The notes under the pieces were generated by a model. That model saw only the letters and a list, made by a program, of their open reading frames with translations. It did no database searches and was not told where the DNA came from. From Planctomycetota bacterium (GTDB lineage: Bacteria; Planctomycetota; UBA1135; GCA-002686595), in contig NYUD01000064.1 of assembly GCA_002683825.1 (NCBI GenBank), positions 62,001 to 126,000 of the forward strand: a stretch of DNA of 64,000 bases, in the 5' to 3' direction. Numbering within the stretch: position 1 is the stretch's first letter; the number at the start of each line of letters is the position of its first letter. The position numbers and the translations under genes were made by a program. Of this stretch, positions 51,808 through 61,214 are shown one piece after another.

Positions 51808-52844
51808 ACACTCCCCGGACCCTCCGTCCGCAGACGTCCCGCTCCAGTCAGCGAACCCAGGTGGTCTGCGGTCTGGACGAAGCGGGTCTGGGACCGCTCC
51901 TGGGCCCGCTGACGATCGGGTACAGCGCCTTCGAAGTCCCCCGCAGCGAAGCGGACCCCTGGAAACTGCTCAAGCGCGTTTGCGCTCGCAAACAGGGCAA
52001 GCAGAGCCGCATCGTGGTGGCCGACTCCAAACAGGTATTCAGCCGCAATCCCAGGGGCTGGAAGCGGCTCGAACGCACCGCACTGTCCTTCACAGGCCTG
52101 GGCGAGCGCGAGGGACGGCCACCGAGATCGGCCCGTGCGTTCCTGTTCGGCCCCCTGTCGCCGACCGCCGGCTGGATCGATAGGCACCCCTGGTACGCCG
52201 AGCTGCCGAAGCTCCCCCGGGTTCACGAGGCGGGCACGATCGAACTGGCCACGGCCGCATTGCAACGCGAGTTCGACCTCCAGGGCATGTCTCTTCTGAC
52301 CTCCGGGGTGCGGCTGATGCCCGCAGGAGAACTGAACGCTTCGCTGGAGGCCACCGGGAACAAGGGCGAGACGGTATGGCAGCAGGTCAGCACCGTTCTG
52401 AGGCACCTGTGGGACAGGTTCGCCGAACAGGATCCCGAGATCACGGTCGACGTACTCGGCGGGCGGATGCGCTACGGGGGATTGCTCGCCCGCTCTTTCC
52501 CCGAAACCGCGGTGGAAATCGTTCGTGAGGAACCGGAGCACTCGGCCTATGTGCTCTGCGAGCGCGACGAGGCCGAGGGCACGCGCTGGTTCCCCCGGCG
52601 CATGCGGATCGCGTTCCGGGTCAAGGGCGAGGACCACTCTTTCGCGGTGGCCCTGGCCTCCTGCCTGGCGAAGTATGCCCGCGAAATCGCCATGGAAGCC
52701 TTCAACGCTCATTTTGCCAGCCTTCAGCAAGATCTACGCCCCACGGCCGGCTATCGAGGCGACGCCCAGCGCTGGCTGGAGGATGCCCGCACGGCCATCG
52801 AGGCCAGCCGGATCGACCCCGAACTCCTGATCAGAAGCCGTTGA
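51804..52844 (+). CDS. Divergent RNase HII-like protein
   Basis: Predicted 346 residues from GTG 51804, which overlaps the lgt stop (GTGA). The N-terminus has CGLDEAGLGPLLGPLTIG (Asp25, Glu26), matching the RNase HII motif DEAGRGPLxGP except that the arginine of GRG is leucine. VVADSKQVF (near 75) matches the DSK motif. A further acidic cluster, EITVDVLGGRMRYGG, lies near 212-226, and AKYAREIAMEAFN near the C-terminus resembles the conserved final helix. RNase HII is usually about 200-250 residues; this one is 346 with extra loops. It could be an RNase HIII-like enzyme or a relative with altered specificity. No other RNase H is visible in the window. Confidence 0.65.
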   Translation: MNTPRTLRPQTSRSSQRTQVVCGLDEAGLGPLLGPLTIGYSAFEVPRSEADPWKLLKRVCARKQGKQSRIVVADSKQVFSRNPRGWKRLERTALSFTGLGEREGRPPRSARAFLFGPLSPTAGWIDRHPWYAELPKLPRVHEAGTIELATAALQREFDLQGMSLLTSGVRLMPAGELNASLEATGNKGETVWQQVSTVLRHLWDRFAEQDPEITVDVLGGRMRYGGLLARSFPETAVEIVREEPEHSAYVLCERDEAEGTRWFPRRMRIAFRVKGEDHSFAVALASCLAKYAREIAMEAFNAHFASLQQDLRPTAGYRGDAQRWLEDARTAIEASRIDPELLIRSR

Positions 52845-52947
52845 GAGCACTCCTGCAGATGCCGATCACTGGCTGGAGCCCCTCTTCCGCTAGGCTGGGT
52901 GGACCTCGCTCACCCGATCAGCCACCCCCCACACCCCTCCCTCTCCC

Positions 52948-54273
52948 GTGAAACTCGCGATCCTAGGCGCCGGCGTTTCCGGCCTCGCACTGGCACGTCA
53001 GCTGATGCTGCGCGGATACAGCCTCTCCGACCTACACCTGTTCGAGGCACACTCCGTCGCCGGCGGGTTGTGCCGCTCGAAGACGATCGATGGGTTCACC
53101 TACGACATCTCGGGCGGCCACATCCTCTACAGCAAGGACGGCGAGGTCATGGACTGGATGAAGCAGGAAGCGGGTGGCGAAGAAGCGTTTTGCAAACGCG
53201 ATCGCAACACGAAGATCCGCTTCGAAGATCGCTGGGTGCAATATCCCTTCGAGAACGGTCTGGGCGATCTGCCGGACGGGCCCAAGTTCGATTGTCTACA
53301 GGGCTACGTACAGGCCTGGCACCTGAGGGAAAAAGAGCACTCAGAGGCACCCCCGGACTTCGCGGCCTGGGTGCGCTGGCGCTTCGGCGACGGGATCGCG
53401 AATCACTTCATGGACCCCTACAACGAGAAGGTCTGGAAACGCCCGCTGGAGCGGATCTCCTCGGGTTGGGTCGCCGGCCGCGTGCCCGACGCACCGGTCG
53501 AGGATGTGCTCCGCGCGGCGATCGGGATTCGCACCGAGGGCTACAAACACCAGGCGATCTTCTACTATCCACGCAAGGGCGGTTTTCAGGCCCTGACCGA
53601 CGGTATGGTCGACCCCCTGAAGTCTCAGATTCGATTGAACACCCGCGTCGAGAGCGTGACACGCCACGGGGATGGCTGGCGCGTGAACGGTGAGGACTTC
53701 GATCACGTCGTGAATACGATCGCCCTGAACGAGTTGCCGAAATTCGTCGAGGGGATCCCCGAACACGTCGCAGAAGCCATGCGCGGACTGGCCTTCAACT
53801 CGATCGTTACCTATCTCGTCGCCCTCGATCGGCCCGAGCACCCGAACCTGTCCTGGGTGTACCTACCCCAGCGAAAGCAGGGACCGGTCAACCGCTTGAC
53901 GTACATGTCGAACTACTCTTCCGGCAACGCGCCGGAGGGCAAGACGTCGTTCCTTCTGGAGGTCACCTTCGAGGGCGGAACGCCGACACCCGGCAAGGAA
54001 CTCGAAGAGGAGGCGCTCGAGGGCGTCGTGCGGGCGGGTCTCATGGAAAGAAACGAGATCCTGTTCACGGATCGCAGCGTGTGCAAGTACGCCTACATCG
54101 TGTACGACCACGAATTGGTGAAGCGGCGCGAGATAGCAAACTCGTGGTGCGAGAACAACGCGCTCCTGCCGCTGGGGCGCTTCGGCCACTACGATTACTT
54201 CAACTCCGATCAATGCGTGATCGCTGCTCGCGACACAGCAGAAAAACTCGCACGGCGCGCGACGGCCGGCTGA
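52948..54273 (+). CDS. FAD-dependent oxidoreductase, UDP-galactopyranose mutase-like
   Basis: A 441-residue protein with an N-terminal dinucleotide fold, AILGAGVSGLALAR (4-17), then LFEAHSVAGGLCRS and YDISGGHILYSKD, as in UDP-galactopyranose mutases and protoporphyrinogen-oxidase-like amine oxidases. Conserved downstream pieces are WVQYPFENGLGDL, FMDPYNEKVWKRPLE and FYYPRKGGFQALTDGM; the last resembles the substrate-binding strand of eukaryotic-type Glf. The C-terminus has ALLPLGRFGHYDYFNSDQC closing the FAD site. It is followed by a glycosyltransferase gene after 6 bases, so a sugar-nucleotide role is plausible; another flavin oxidoreductase role remains possible. Confidence 0.7.
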   Translation: MKLAILGAGVSGLALARQLMLRGYSLSDLHLFEAHSVAGGLCRSKTIDGFTYDISGGHILYSKDGEVMDWMKQEAGGEEAFCKRDRNTKIRFEDRWVQYPFENGLGDLPDGPKFDCLQGYVQAWHLREKEHSEAPPDFAAWVRWRFGDGIANHFMDPYNEKVWKRPLERISSGWVAGRVPDAPVEDVLRAAIGIRTEGYKHQAIFYYPRKGGFQALTDGMVDPLKSQIRLNTRVESVTRHGDGWRVNGEDFDHVVNTIALNELPKFVEGIPEHVAEAMRGLAFNSIVTYLVALDRPEHPNLSWVYLPQRKQGPVNRLTYMSNYSSGNAPEGKTSFLLEVTFEGGTPTPGKELEEEALEGVVRAGLMERNEILFTDRSVCKYAYIVYDHELVKRREIANSWCENNALLPLGRFGHYDYFNSDQCVIAARDTAEKLARRATAG

Positions 54274-54279
54274 TCGAGC

Positions 54280-55290
54280 GTGGGAACCGCCAGCGCGATC
54301 CGAAGCGAGCCGCGATCGATCTCTCTGGTCATCCCCACCTGGAACGGCGGGGCGCTCTTCCGCAAGGTCCTTGCCGCACTTGCCGAGCAGGACATCGAGG
54401 ACGGCTTCGAGATGGTCGTGATCGACTCGGGTTCGCGCGACGGAACGGCCGAGGCAGCGGAAGCGGCGGGTGCGCGGGTCGAACGGATCGACCGGTTGAC
54501 GTTCAATCACGGCGGCACCCGCAATCGGGGGATCGCGCTGACACACGGCGAGCGAGTGTGTCTCTTGACACAGGACGCGCGCCCGATGAACCGGAGCTAC
54601 CTGGCGAACCTGGTGCGTCCTTTCGATGATTCGTCGGTCGACGGCGTCTACGCGCGCCAGTTTCCGCGCGACGATTGCGATCCGCTTCTGGCGGAGCGTT
54701 TACGGCGCTGGAGCGCCACGCGCGAAAAGCCCGAACGCAAGAGTCTCGTCCCGGGGGATCCGCCGGCGAGTATCGAGGCGTTCGAGGCGCTGACGCCCCT
54801 CGAACGCTATCTCTCTTCGGTATTCGACAACGTCGCCTCGGCGGTGCGGCGTTCGACCTGGGAGCGGCTGCCCTTCCCGCAAAGAGCCTTCGGTGAAGAC
54901 GTGGCCTGGGGCAGGCTGGTCCTGCGTGCGGGTGGAACCCTGGCCTTCGAGCCCTCCGCAGAAGTGGAACACTCCCATCGCATCCGGATGTTCGGCGAAT
55001 TCAAGCGCATCTACTGCGACCACAGGAACCTCTTCGAGCTCTTCGGTCTGCGCAACGTACCCGCCTGGAGCAACGTGAAGGACGGCGGCCGCGGGCAGTG
55101 GAGGGTCTATCGCGAACTCCTGGACGGCCTGGAGATCGGTTCGCTTCAGCGGCTCTTCTGGAAGGCCTATGCCCTGCCCTACGCCTATCTCGAGACCGCG
55201 GCGCAGTTTCTAGGGGCCCGCAGCGAATCGAAGGCAAAAGTGAGCCCGTTCTGGCGCTGGGCGGATCGAAAGATCCGTGCGGGGGTTTGA
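54280..55290 (+). CDS. Family 2 glycosyltransferase (rhamnosyltransferase-like)
   Basis: A 336-residue GT-A protein from GTG 54280, 6 bases after the preceding stop. Visible are LVIPTWNGGALFRKVLAAL (start of the fold), VVIDSGSRDGTAE (nucleotide binding), FNHGGTRNRG and LLTQDARPMN (the DxD position replaced by QDA, as in many rhamnosyltransferases). The acceptor region FGEDVAWGRLVLRAGG holds the catalytic ED. No signal or membrane segment is visible. It probably adds a sugar to a lipid-linked glycan in the cytoplasm, using the product of the neighbouring FAD enzyme or a rhamnose donor (inference). Confidence 0.8.
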   Translation: MGTASAIRSEPRSISLVIPTWNGGALFRKVLAALAEQDIEDGFEMVVIDSGSRDGTAEAAEAAGARVERIDRLTFNHGGTRNRGIALTHGERVCLLTQDARPMNRSYLANLVRPFDDSSVDGVYARQFPRDDCDPLLAERLRRWSATREKPERKSLVPGDPPASIEAFEALTPLERYLSSVFDNVASAVRRSTWERLPFPQRAFGEDVAWGRLVLRAGGTLAFEPSAEVEHSHRIRMFGEFKRIYCDHRNLFELFGLRNVPAWSNVKDGGRGQWRVYRELLDGLEIGSLQRLFWKAYALPYAYLETAAQFLGARSESKAKVSPFWRWADRKIRAGV

Positions 55291-55292
55291 CC

Positions 55293-57743
55293 GTGTCGTC
55301 CTTCTCCGCCCGCTCCCTCACCCGAGCCCTCACCTTGATCGGGTGGGCGACGGCTTGCGGCCCGGGGACCTCGCCGCCACCGGCCCCCGCCCGCCTCAGG
55401 TTGGCGGATGTGGGGCAGGCGGAACTGACTGCGATCCAGGTTGGAGCTTCCGAGCGCAAACAGGTCTGGTCGGCGGATTTCAAGGACGGTGTCGTCGGCT
55501 GGAGGAGTGTTTCCAACCCGACCGAACCGGCCGTTCAGGTCCAAGGCGTCCTGGTCAGTGAGGTCTTGCAGGATGGGAAGGCACGATTTCTGCGACTGAG
55601 CGGCAAGCGCGGCCTCGCGGTACAGATCGTGCCCGTCAAGGCCGAGACGACCTACGTGTTCACGGGCGAGATACGTGCGCAGAACCTGGTCCCCGAATCC
55701 ACCCCCTTCCACGGTGCCACGTTCTGGCTGGCGGAGCTCAAAACGGACGAGAGTTTCGATCGGATCGCCGGCGGCGATCTCGACGAGTCGATCCATCTAC
55801 GCCACATCCTGGCCCCTGCGGCGGAAACCCGGGACTGGACCGAACGCAAGAAGACGTTTCGCACGGGGCCTTTGACCCGTGCGCTCCTGATCGGCTGCGC
55901 CCTGGGAACCAGCGAAGACGTCATTTCGGGCGCCGTCGATTTCGCGCGGTTGCACCTCATGCAGGCCCCCGACGCGGTGCTTTGGGACGCGCAGGCGCGC
56001 TCGGCCGCGGCAACTCGCCACGGCTCCGACCACGCGGATTGGCGTTCTCGACGGCGAATCAGCGCAGATCTGCGGGCGGAGCTGCGGCCCTCGATCGTGC
56101 TGTTGCCCGGCGAGAGGCTACGTTTCCGCCTGCGCCTGCAAGAAGAGGCGCCGATCTTCAACAGCGGCCTCGGCGTGTGGCGCGAGGCCATCCTCCCGGG
56201 CTCGACGGCGAACTGCGAGTTGACGGTGCGAGTCGACGGCCATTCCGTCCTGGAAAGCGAGCTACAAGCTCCAGAGGATTCGCTGAAGGCTCGCTGGCAC
56301 GAGGTCGAAGTCGATCTGTCCGGGTGGGCGGGAAAATCGGTGGACCTGGAGCTCGCGTGCCGGGGTTCGACGCCCGCCGTCTTCGGTGCGCCTTGCGTAC
56401 GGGCCGCTCATCAGCGCGACGAACGCCCGAACGTTCTTCTGATATCGATCGACATGCTGCGCGCCGATCACATCGGAAGCTATGGCTATGAGCTCGAGAC
56501 CACGCCCAATCTGGATCGACTGGCGCTCGAAAGCCTCTTCTTCCCGGACATGCACGCCCAGGCCTCCTACACGTTGCCTGCAACGGTCTCGATGTTCTCG
56601 GGCCAGTTTCCATCGGTTCACGGCGTATTCCGCGGGACCCAGGCGATCTCCCCCCTACGCTCACCCTTGATCGCCGAGATTCTGGGAAGTGAGGGCTACC
56701 TCACCCAGGGCTTCACGGCCGGCGGTTTCGTCAGCGCCGACTTCGGTCTCGACGCCGGCTTCGACGGATTCACCAACGTGGACCCCCTACGCCACGAGGA
56801 TTCGGATTTCTTCCACCTTCTACGCAATCGCTGTCCCGAACTGACCCGCGACCTGGTCGCCGAACACGGGTTCGAACGCATCGTGGGTTGGCTCGGGGAT
56901 CACGCCGACGAACCTTTTTTTCTGTTCCTGCACACCTACACCGTGCACGACTACGATGCGCCGGACGAATGGCTGGCGTGCGAATCCCTGGGTTGCACCT
57001 CGACCCGCACCGACTACTCGAGCTTTCTACCACACGTCGACAGCGAGGAGGTCGTCACCCCTGAGGATCGCAGGCACCTCGTGCACCGCTACGACGGTTC
57101 GTTGCGCTTTGTCGACCACCTCCTCGGCGAGCTCTTCGCCCAGCTCGAGCGCCTCGACCTCGACGACCGCACGATCATCGCCGTCACCTCCGATCACGGT
57201 GAAGAGATGTTCGAGCGCGGCTTCATCCAGCACGGCAAGACGCTCTATGAGGAGCTGACCAGGATCCCCCTGATCCTTCACATTCCCGGGGTCCCGGCAC
57301 GCGTCATTTCGAAACCGGCCATGACCATCGACGTCACCCCCACTCTTCTGGCCGCCCTGGACCTCCCGCGGGATGATCGGATGCAGGGTACGAACCTGCT
57401 CGCCAAGGATCTCGAAGCACGCCCGGTCCTGGCGGAGATCAACGACAACTTTGCCCACAAGTACGCCCTCCGCGACGGACTCGGTTTCAAGCTGATCCAC
57501 AGCCCCAAGGAGCGAGAGGTCCTGATTCCAAGCGAGCGTGAGTGGGAGCTCTATGCGACCAAGAGCGATCCCGGGGAGACCCAGGACATTTCCGAAACGA
57601 ACACCGAGCGCTTCGATCTCCTGCGCTCCGCGCTCGAGGAGCGCATCTCACTGCTTCAGCAACTGGGTCGCAGCCTGGGCCTTGTCGGCGCGGCCGACGT
57701 CGACGAACAAACCCGCCAGCAATTGAAGCAGCTGGGGTACTAG
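55293..57743 (+). CDS. Sulfatase-like ectoenzyme with N-terminal beta domain, Thr nucleophile
   Basis: Predicted 816 residues from GTG 55293, two bases after the glycosyltransferase stop. The N-terminus has a lipoprotein-like signal ending in WATACGPG. Residues about 50-380 are beta-rich, probably two carbohydrate-binding-like sandwiches. The alkaline phosphatase superfamily domain begins with NVLLISIDMLRADHIGSYGY (about 380) and continues with TSDHGEEMFERGFIQHGKT. The protein ends in LKQLGY, the usual sulfatase-clan tail. The nucleophile region is ASYTLPATVSMFSG: threonine instead of Cys/Ser and no CxPxR, so formylglycine-dependent sulfatase activity is unlikely. Its operon position suggests action on the glycan or lipid made by the preceding genes. 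Confidence 0.75.
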   Translation: MSSFSARSLTRALTLIGWATACGPGTSPPPAPARLRLADVGQAELTAIQVGASERKQVWSADFKDGVVGWRSVSNPTEPAVQVQGVLVSEVLQDGKARFLRLSGKRGLAVQIVPVKAETTYVFTGEIRAQNLVPESTPFHGATFWLAELKTDESFDRIAGGDLDESIHLRHILAPAAETRDWTERKKTFRTGPLTRALLIGCALGTSEDVISGAVDFARLHLMQAPDAVLWDAQARSAAATRHGSDHADWRSRRRISADLRAELRPSIVLLPGERLRFRLRLQEEAPIFNSGLGVWREAILPGSTANCELTVRVDGHSVLESELQAPEDSLKARWHEVEVDLSGWAGKSVDLELACRGSTPAVFGAPCVRAAHQRDERPNVLLISIDMLRADHIGSYGYELETTPNLDRLALESLFFPDMHAQASYTLPATVSMFSGQFPSVHGVFRGTQAISPLRSPLIAEILGSEGYLTQGFTAGGFVSADFGLDAGFDGFTNVDPLRHEDSDFFHLLRNRCPELTRDLVAEHGFERIVGWLGDHADEPFFLFLHTYTVHDYDAPDEWLACESLGCTSTRTDYSSFLPHVDSEEVVTPEDRRHLVHRYDGSLRFVDHLLGELFAQLERLDLDDRTIIAVTSDHGEEMFERGFIQHGKTLYEELTRIPLILHIPGVPARVISKPAMTIDVTPTLLAALDLPRDDRMQGTNLLAKDLEARPVLAEINDNFAHKYALRDGLGFKLIHSPKEREVLIPSEREWELYATKSDPGETQDISETNTERFDLLRSALEERISLLQQLGRSLGLVGAADVDEQTRQQLKQLGY

Positions 57744-57751
57744 AACAAGGC

Positions 57752-59647
57752 TCACTCGATCATCATCTCCGAAACGAGCCGGGAAAACTTCCCTGGGTCG
57801 CTGGGGGTCGATCCCTCGGCCAGTTGCGTAAGACCGAGAAGCAGCTCGCAGCAGTTGGAGAAACGCCCGAAGTCATCGCCCACCTGACGCCCCATGCTCT
57901 CGATGAGTGGGTGCTTGGGGTTCAATTCAAGGACGTGCTTGGGGTCGGGTACGTCCTGGCCCTGTTCGCGCATCAGGCGCACGAGATGCTGGGGGAGCGC
58001 GTTTTCGCCCGCCACCAGGCAGGCGGGTGAGTCGGTGAGACGCTTCGAAAAGCGCACCTCTTCCACACGCTCGGAAAGCTCCTTGCGCACGGCCTCGATC
58101 ATCGGCTCGAGCTCTTTCTCCTTCGCTTCGTTTTCCCCGCTGTCCGCGTCGTCGCTCAGATCGATCTCGCCCTGGTCTATGCGCCGGATGGTCTTGTCCT
58201 GAAACGTCGTCATGCGCTGAAGGACGAACTCGTCCACTGGATCGGTCAGCAGGAGCACCTCGAACCCCTTGGCATGGAAAGCCTCGAGGTGTGGCGAGCG
58301 CTGGGCGGATTCACGGTCGGCAGCGAGTAGGACGTAGATCTCCTTTTGGCCCATGGGCATGTCGGCCGCGTAGTCATTCAGCGTGCGCAGCTCTTCCCCC
58401 TTGGTCGAGGAAAAGAGTCCGAGCCCGGCCACTGCCTCGCGGTGTTCGTCGGAGTAATAGATCCCCTCCTTTACCACCATTCCGAAGGAGCTCCAGAACT
58501 TGGCGTAGTCATCGGCCCGGTTCTTCTGCATGGCGCTCAGCGAGTCCAGAACCTTGCGTGAAAGGCGCTTCTGAATCTGCGCCACCTGGTGATTGTGCTG
58601 CAGCGTTTCACGTGAAACGTTCAACGGCAGATCCGCCGAATCGACAACACCGCGTATGAAGCGCAACCAGACCGGAAGCAGCTCTTCACAATCGGCGGTG
58701 ATGAAGACGCGCTTGACATACAGCTGGACCTGCGAGCGCTGGCGCTTGGGATCGAAGAGGTCCATCTGCCGCTGAGCCGGGATGTAGAGCAGCGCTGCGT
58801 ATTCCACCGCGCCCTCCGCCCTGAAATGGATGGTGTCGAGGGGCTCGTTCCAGTCGTGCGAGAGGTGCTTGTAGAACTCCGTGTACTCCGTCTCTTCGAT
58901 CTCACTTTTTGGGCGCAACCACAGGGGCTTTCGGGAATTCAAGACCTGCGTTTCGAGCTCGTCCTCTTCTTTTTCGGGAGGACGATCCAGTTCGATCGGA
59001 TACTCGATGAAATCCGAGTAGCGCTTCACCACCTCCCGCAGAACCCACTCCTGCGTGAAGTCCTTCTGGCCTTCCTCTTCCCCATCGATCGCCTTGAGGG
59101 TCAGGGTGACGGTGGTGCCGTGTTCTTTCCGCGTCCCCTCTTCGAGCTCGTACTCACCGTCGCCGCTGGAACGCCAGACCACCGCATCGTCGGTCGTCGT
59201 CCCGATACGCCTGGTCGAGAGTTCGACTTCGTCAGCCACCATGAAGGCCGAATAAAAACCGACGCCGAACTGCCCGATCAGCTCGGGCAGTGCCCCGCCT
59301 TCCTTTTGCATCTTGTCGAGCGCATCCGAAAAGCCCTGGGTTCCGGACTTCGCGATCGTCCCTATGTTCTCGATGACCTCCTCACGCGACATCCCCACGC
59401 CGTTGTCGATGATGCACATGGTGCGCTTGTCCTTGTCCACCTCGAGGCGGATCTTCAGTCGATCGAGGTCGACCGAAAGTTCCTCATCGGTCAGAGCCTC
59501 GATGCGCACCTTGTCCAGGGCATCGCTGGCGTTCGAAATCAACTCGCGCAGGAAGATCTCTTTGTGGGTGTAGAGGGAATGAATGACCAGGTCGAGAAGC
59601 TTCTTGGTCTCGGCCTGGAAGGGAATCGTCTCGGTAGTCGGAACCAT
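57752..59647 (-). CDS. htpG: Molecular chaperone HtpG (Hsp90)
   Basis: A 631-residue cytosolic Hsp90. The N-terminal GHKL ATPase has LRELISNASDALDKVR, DNGVGMSREEV and GQFGVGFYSAFMV. The middle domain has GVVDSADLPLNVSRETLQ (catalytic Arg region) and the C-terminal dimerisation domain ends with LLLGLTQLAEG. Length is normal for HtpG. A charged segment at about 228-245 (PPEKEEDELETQ) is a slightly long linker. It follows glyS by 55 bases and converges on the ectoenzyme gene with an 8-base gap. Confidence 0.97.
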   Translation of the reverse strand: MVPTTETIPFQAETKKLLDLVIHSLYTHKEIFLRELISNASDALDKVRIEALTDEELSVDLDRLKIRLEVDKDKRTMCIIDNGVGMSREEVIENIGTIAKSGTQGFSDALDKMQKEGGALPELIGQFGVGFYSAFMVADEVELSTRRIGTTTDDAVVWRSSGDGEYELEEGTRKEHGTTVTLTLKAIDGEEEGQKDFTQEWVLREVVKRYSDFIEYPIELDRPPEKEEDELETQVLNSRKPLWLRPKSEIEETEYTEFYKHLSHDWNEPLDTIHFRAEGAVEYAALLYIPAQRQMDLFDPKRQRSQVQLYVKRVFITADCEELLPVWLRFIRGVVDSADLPLNVSRETLQHNHQVAQIQKRLSRKVLDSLSAMQKNRADDYAKFWSSFGMVVKEGIYYSDEHREAVAGLGLFSSTKGEELRTLNDYAADMPMGQKEIYVLLAADRESAQRSPHLEAFHAKGFEVLLLTDPVDEFVLQRMTTFQDKTIRRIDQGEIDLSDDADSGENEAKEKELEPMIEAVRKELSERVEEVRFSKRLTDSPACLVAGENALPQHLVRLMREQGQDVPDPKHVLELNPKHPLIESMGRQVGDDFGRFSNCCELLLGLTQLAEGSTPSDPGKFSRLVSEMMIE

Positions 59648-59702
59648 AGGTCTACAAGCGAAGAGGGTCTTTGAATCGAATGGGTTGCCTGCGTTCTGGA
59701 AA

Positions 59703-61061
59703 TCAGCCGGTCGGTGCGACCTTGTAGTTGCGAATTTGCTCCTGTATGAAGGCGCACACCTCGTCGAACTTGACCTTGTCCTGGGCCATCGAGTCGCGGT
59801 CGCGTATCGTCACCGTCCCCTCGGTCAAGGTGTCACCGTCTATCGTGACGCAGTAAGGCGTACCGACCTCGTCCTGGCGTCGATAGCGGCGGCCGATGGC
59901 GGCCTTCTCGTCATAGAAGCACGTGAAGCCCGAGGTGCGCAACTCCTCCTCGAGCTCGCGCGCCTTCTCCGGCATGCCGTCCTTCTTGACGAGAGGGAAC
60001 ACGCCGACCGTCGTCGGGGCGATCTCCGGATGAAAGCGCAGGACGATGCGGTTTTCCTTTTCCAGCTCTTCCTCGGCGTACGCGTCGATGAGGAAGGTCA
60101 ACCCCATGCGATCGACGCCGCCGGCGGGCTCGATCACGTAGGGTGTGTAGCGTTCCCGTGTCTGTGGATCGAAGTAGACGAGATCGGTTCCCGACCCCTC
60201 GCTGTGGGCCTTGAGGTCATAGTCCGTGCGGCAGGCGATACCCTCCAGTTCGCCCCAACCGAAGGGGTACTCGTACTCGACGTCGGCGGTCGCCGTCGAA
60301 TAGTGGGCCAGTTCCGAGGCCTCGTGCTCGCGCAGGCGCAGCTTCTCGGGGCGGATGCCGAGGTCGACATACCACTGGAAGCGTTCCTTGCGCCAGAATT
60401 CGTACCAGCGCTCGTTCTCTGCCGGGGGCACGAAGAACTCCATTTCCGCCTGTTCGAACTCACGGGTCCGAAAAACGAAGTTGCCTGGCGTGATCTCGTT
60501 GCGGAAGGACTTGCCGATCTGCGCGATGCCGAAGGGTGGCTTGAGGCGCGCGCTCTGCATCACGTTCAGGAAGTTCAGGAAGATGCCCTGCGCGGTCTCG
60601 GGGCGCAGGTAGGCCACGTTGCCCGACTCCTCGACTGGACCGATGTGGGTCTTGAACATCAGGTTGAAGGAGCGCGGCTCGGTCAACTCGCAATGGTGCT
60701 CGCCGGGCTTCTTCGAGGGTTTGTCGGGACAGCGCGCATCCTCGAGATGGTCCGCCCGAAAACGCTGCTTGCAGACCTTGCAGTCGATCAACGGATCCGC
60801 AAAGCCGCCCACGTGCCCCGAGACCTCCCAGACCCGCGGGTTCTGGATGATGGCCGAATCCAGGCCCACGATGTCCGAGCGCCGGGTCACCACCCGACTC
60901 CACCAGGCGTCCTTCACGCGCCGCTTCAGCTCGACGCCCAGGGGGCCGTAGTCGTAGGTGTTGCCTATACCCCCATAGATCTCCGAGGCCTGGAAGATGA
61001 AACCCCGGCGCTTGCACAGGGAGACGACCTTGTCCATCAGAGACGGGGGAGGCTTGGCCAT
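59703..61061 (-). CDS. glyS: Glycyl-tRNA synthetase, dimeric type
   Basis: A 452-residue class II synthetase of the alpha2 type (glyQS), the kind found in archaea, eukaryotes and a subset of bacteria. It opens with SLCKRRGFIFQASEIYGG and NTYDYGPLGVELKRRV. Motif 2 is visible as SFRNEITPGNFVFRTREFEQ, and the glycine/ATP site as YRPETAQGIF-like LRPETAQGIFLNF. A zinc-ribbon-like insert, CKVCKQRF...ARCPDK, sits at about 95-115. The C-terminal anticodon domain starts near 350 (IAPTTVGVFPLVKKD). It is divergent from mqnC across 153 bases and upstream of htpG. Confidence 0.95.
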   Translation of the reverse strand: MAKPPPSLMDKVVSLCKRRGFIFQASEIYGGIGNTYDYGPLGVELKRRVKDAWWSRVVTRRSDIVGLDSAIIQNPRVWEVSGHVGGFADPLIDCKVCKQRFRADHLEDARCPDKPSKKPGEHHCELTEPRSFNLMFKTHIGPVEESGNVAYLRPETAQGIFLNFLNVMQSARLKPPFGIAQIGKSFRNEITPGNFVFRTREFEQAEMEFFVPPAENERWYEFWRKERFQWYVDLGIRPEKLRLREHEASELAHYSTATADVEYEYPFGWGELEGIACRTDYDLKAHSEGSGTDLVYFDPQTRERYTPYVIEPAGGVDRMGLTFLIDAYAEEELEKENRIVLRFHPEIAPTTVGVFPLVKKDGMPEKARELEEELRTSGFTCFYDEKAAIGRRYRRQDEVGTPYCVTIDGDTLTEGTVTIRDRDSMAQDKVKFDEVCAFIQEQIRNYKVAPTG

Positions 61062-61173
61062 TGGAGAATCCGGATATCGTGGGGCAACGGGGAATTTGGG
61101 CGCAGAAGTCTAAAGGACGAGCGCTCGAGCCTCACGAAAAAGAAGCTCACAAACACTCTTCCGCTCCCTCGGG

Positions 61174-61204
61174 TTGGAGCGCGGAGTACCGCCCGCCCTA
61201 TACT
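61174..61204 (+). promoter_or_regulatory. Possible mqnC promoter
   Basis: TTGGAG at 61174-61179 and TATACT at 61199-61204 form a sigma-70-like pair with a long 19-base spacer. TATACT ends 10 bases before ATG 61215, so the transcript would be almost leaderless, and no ribosome site precedes mqnC. The weak -35 and long spacer keep confidence low. Confidence 0.3.
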
Positions 61205-61214
61205 CACGGGCGCC

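Noticed and set aside
59583..61214. 5' extension of the mqnC frame through glyS
   Set aside because: MqnC homology begins just after ATG 61215; the upstream part is antisense to glyS.
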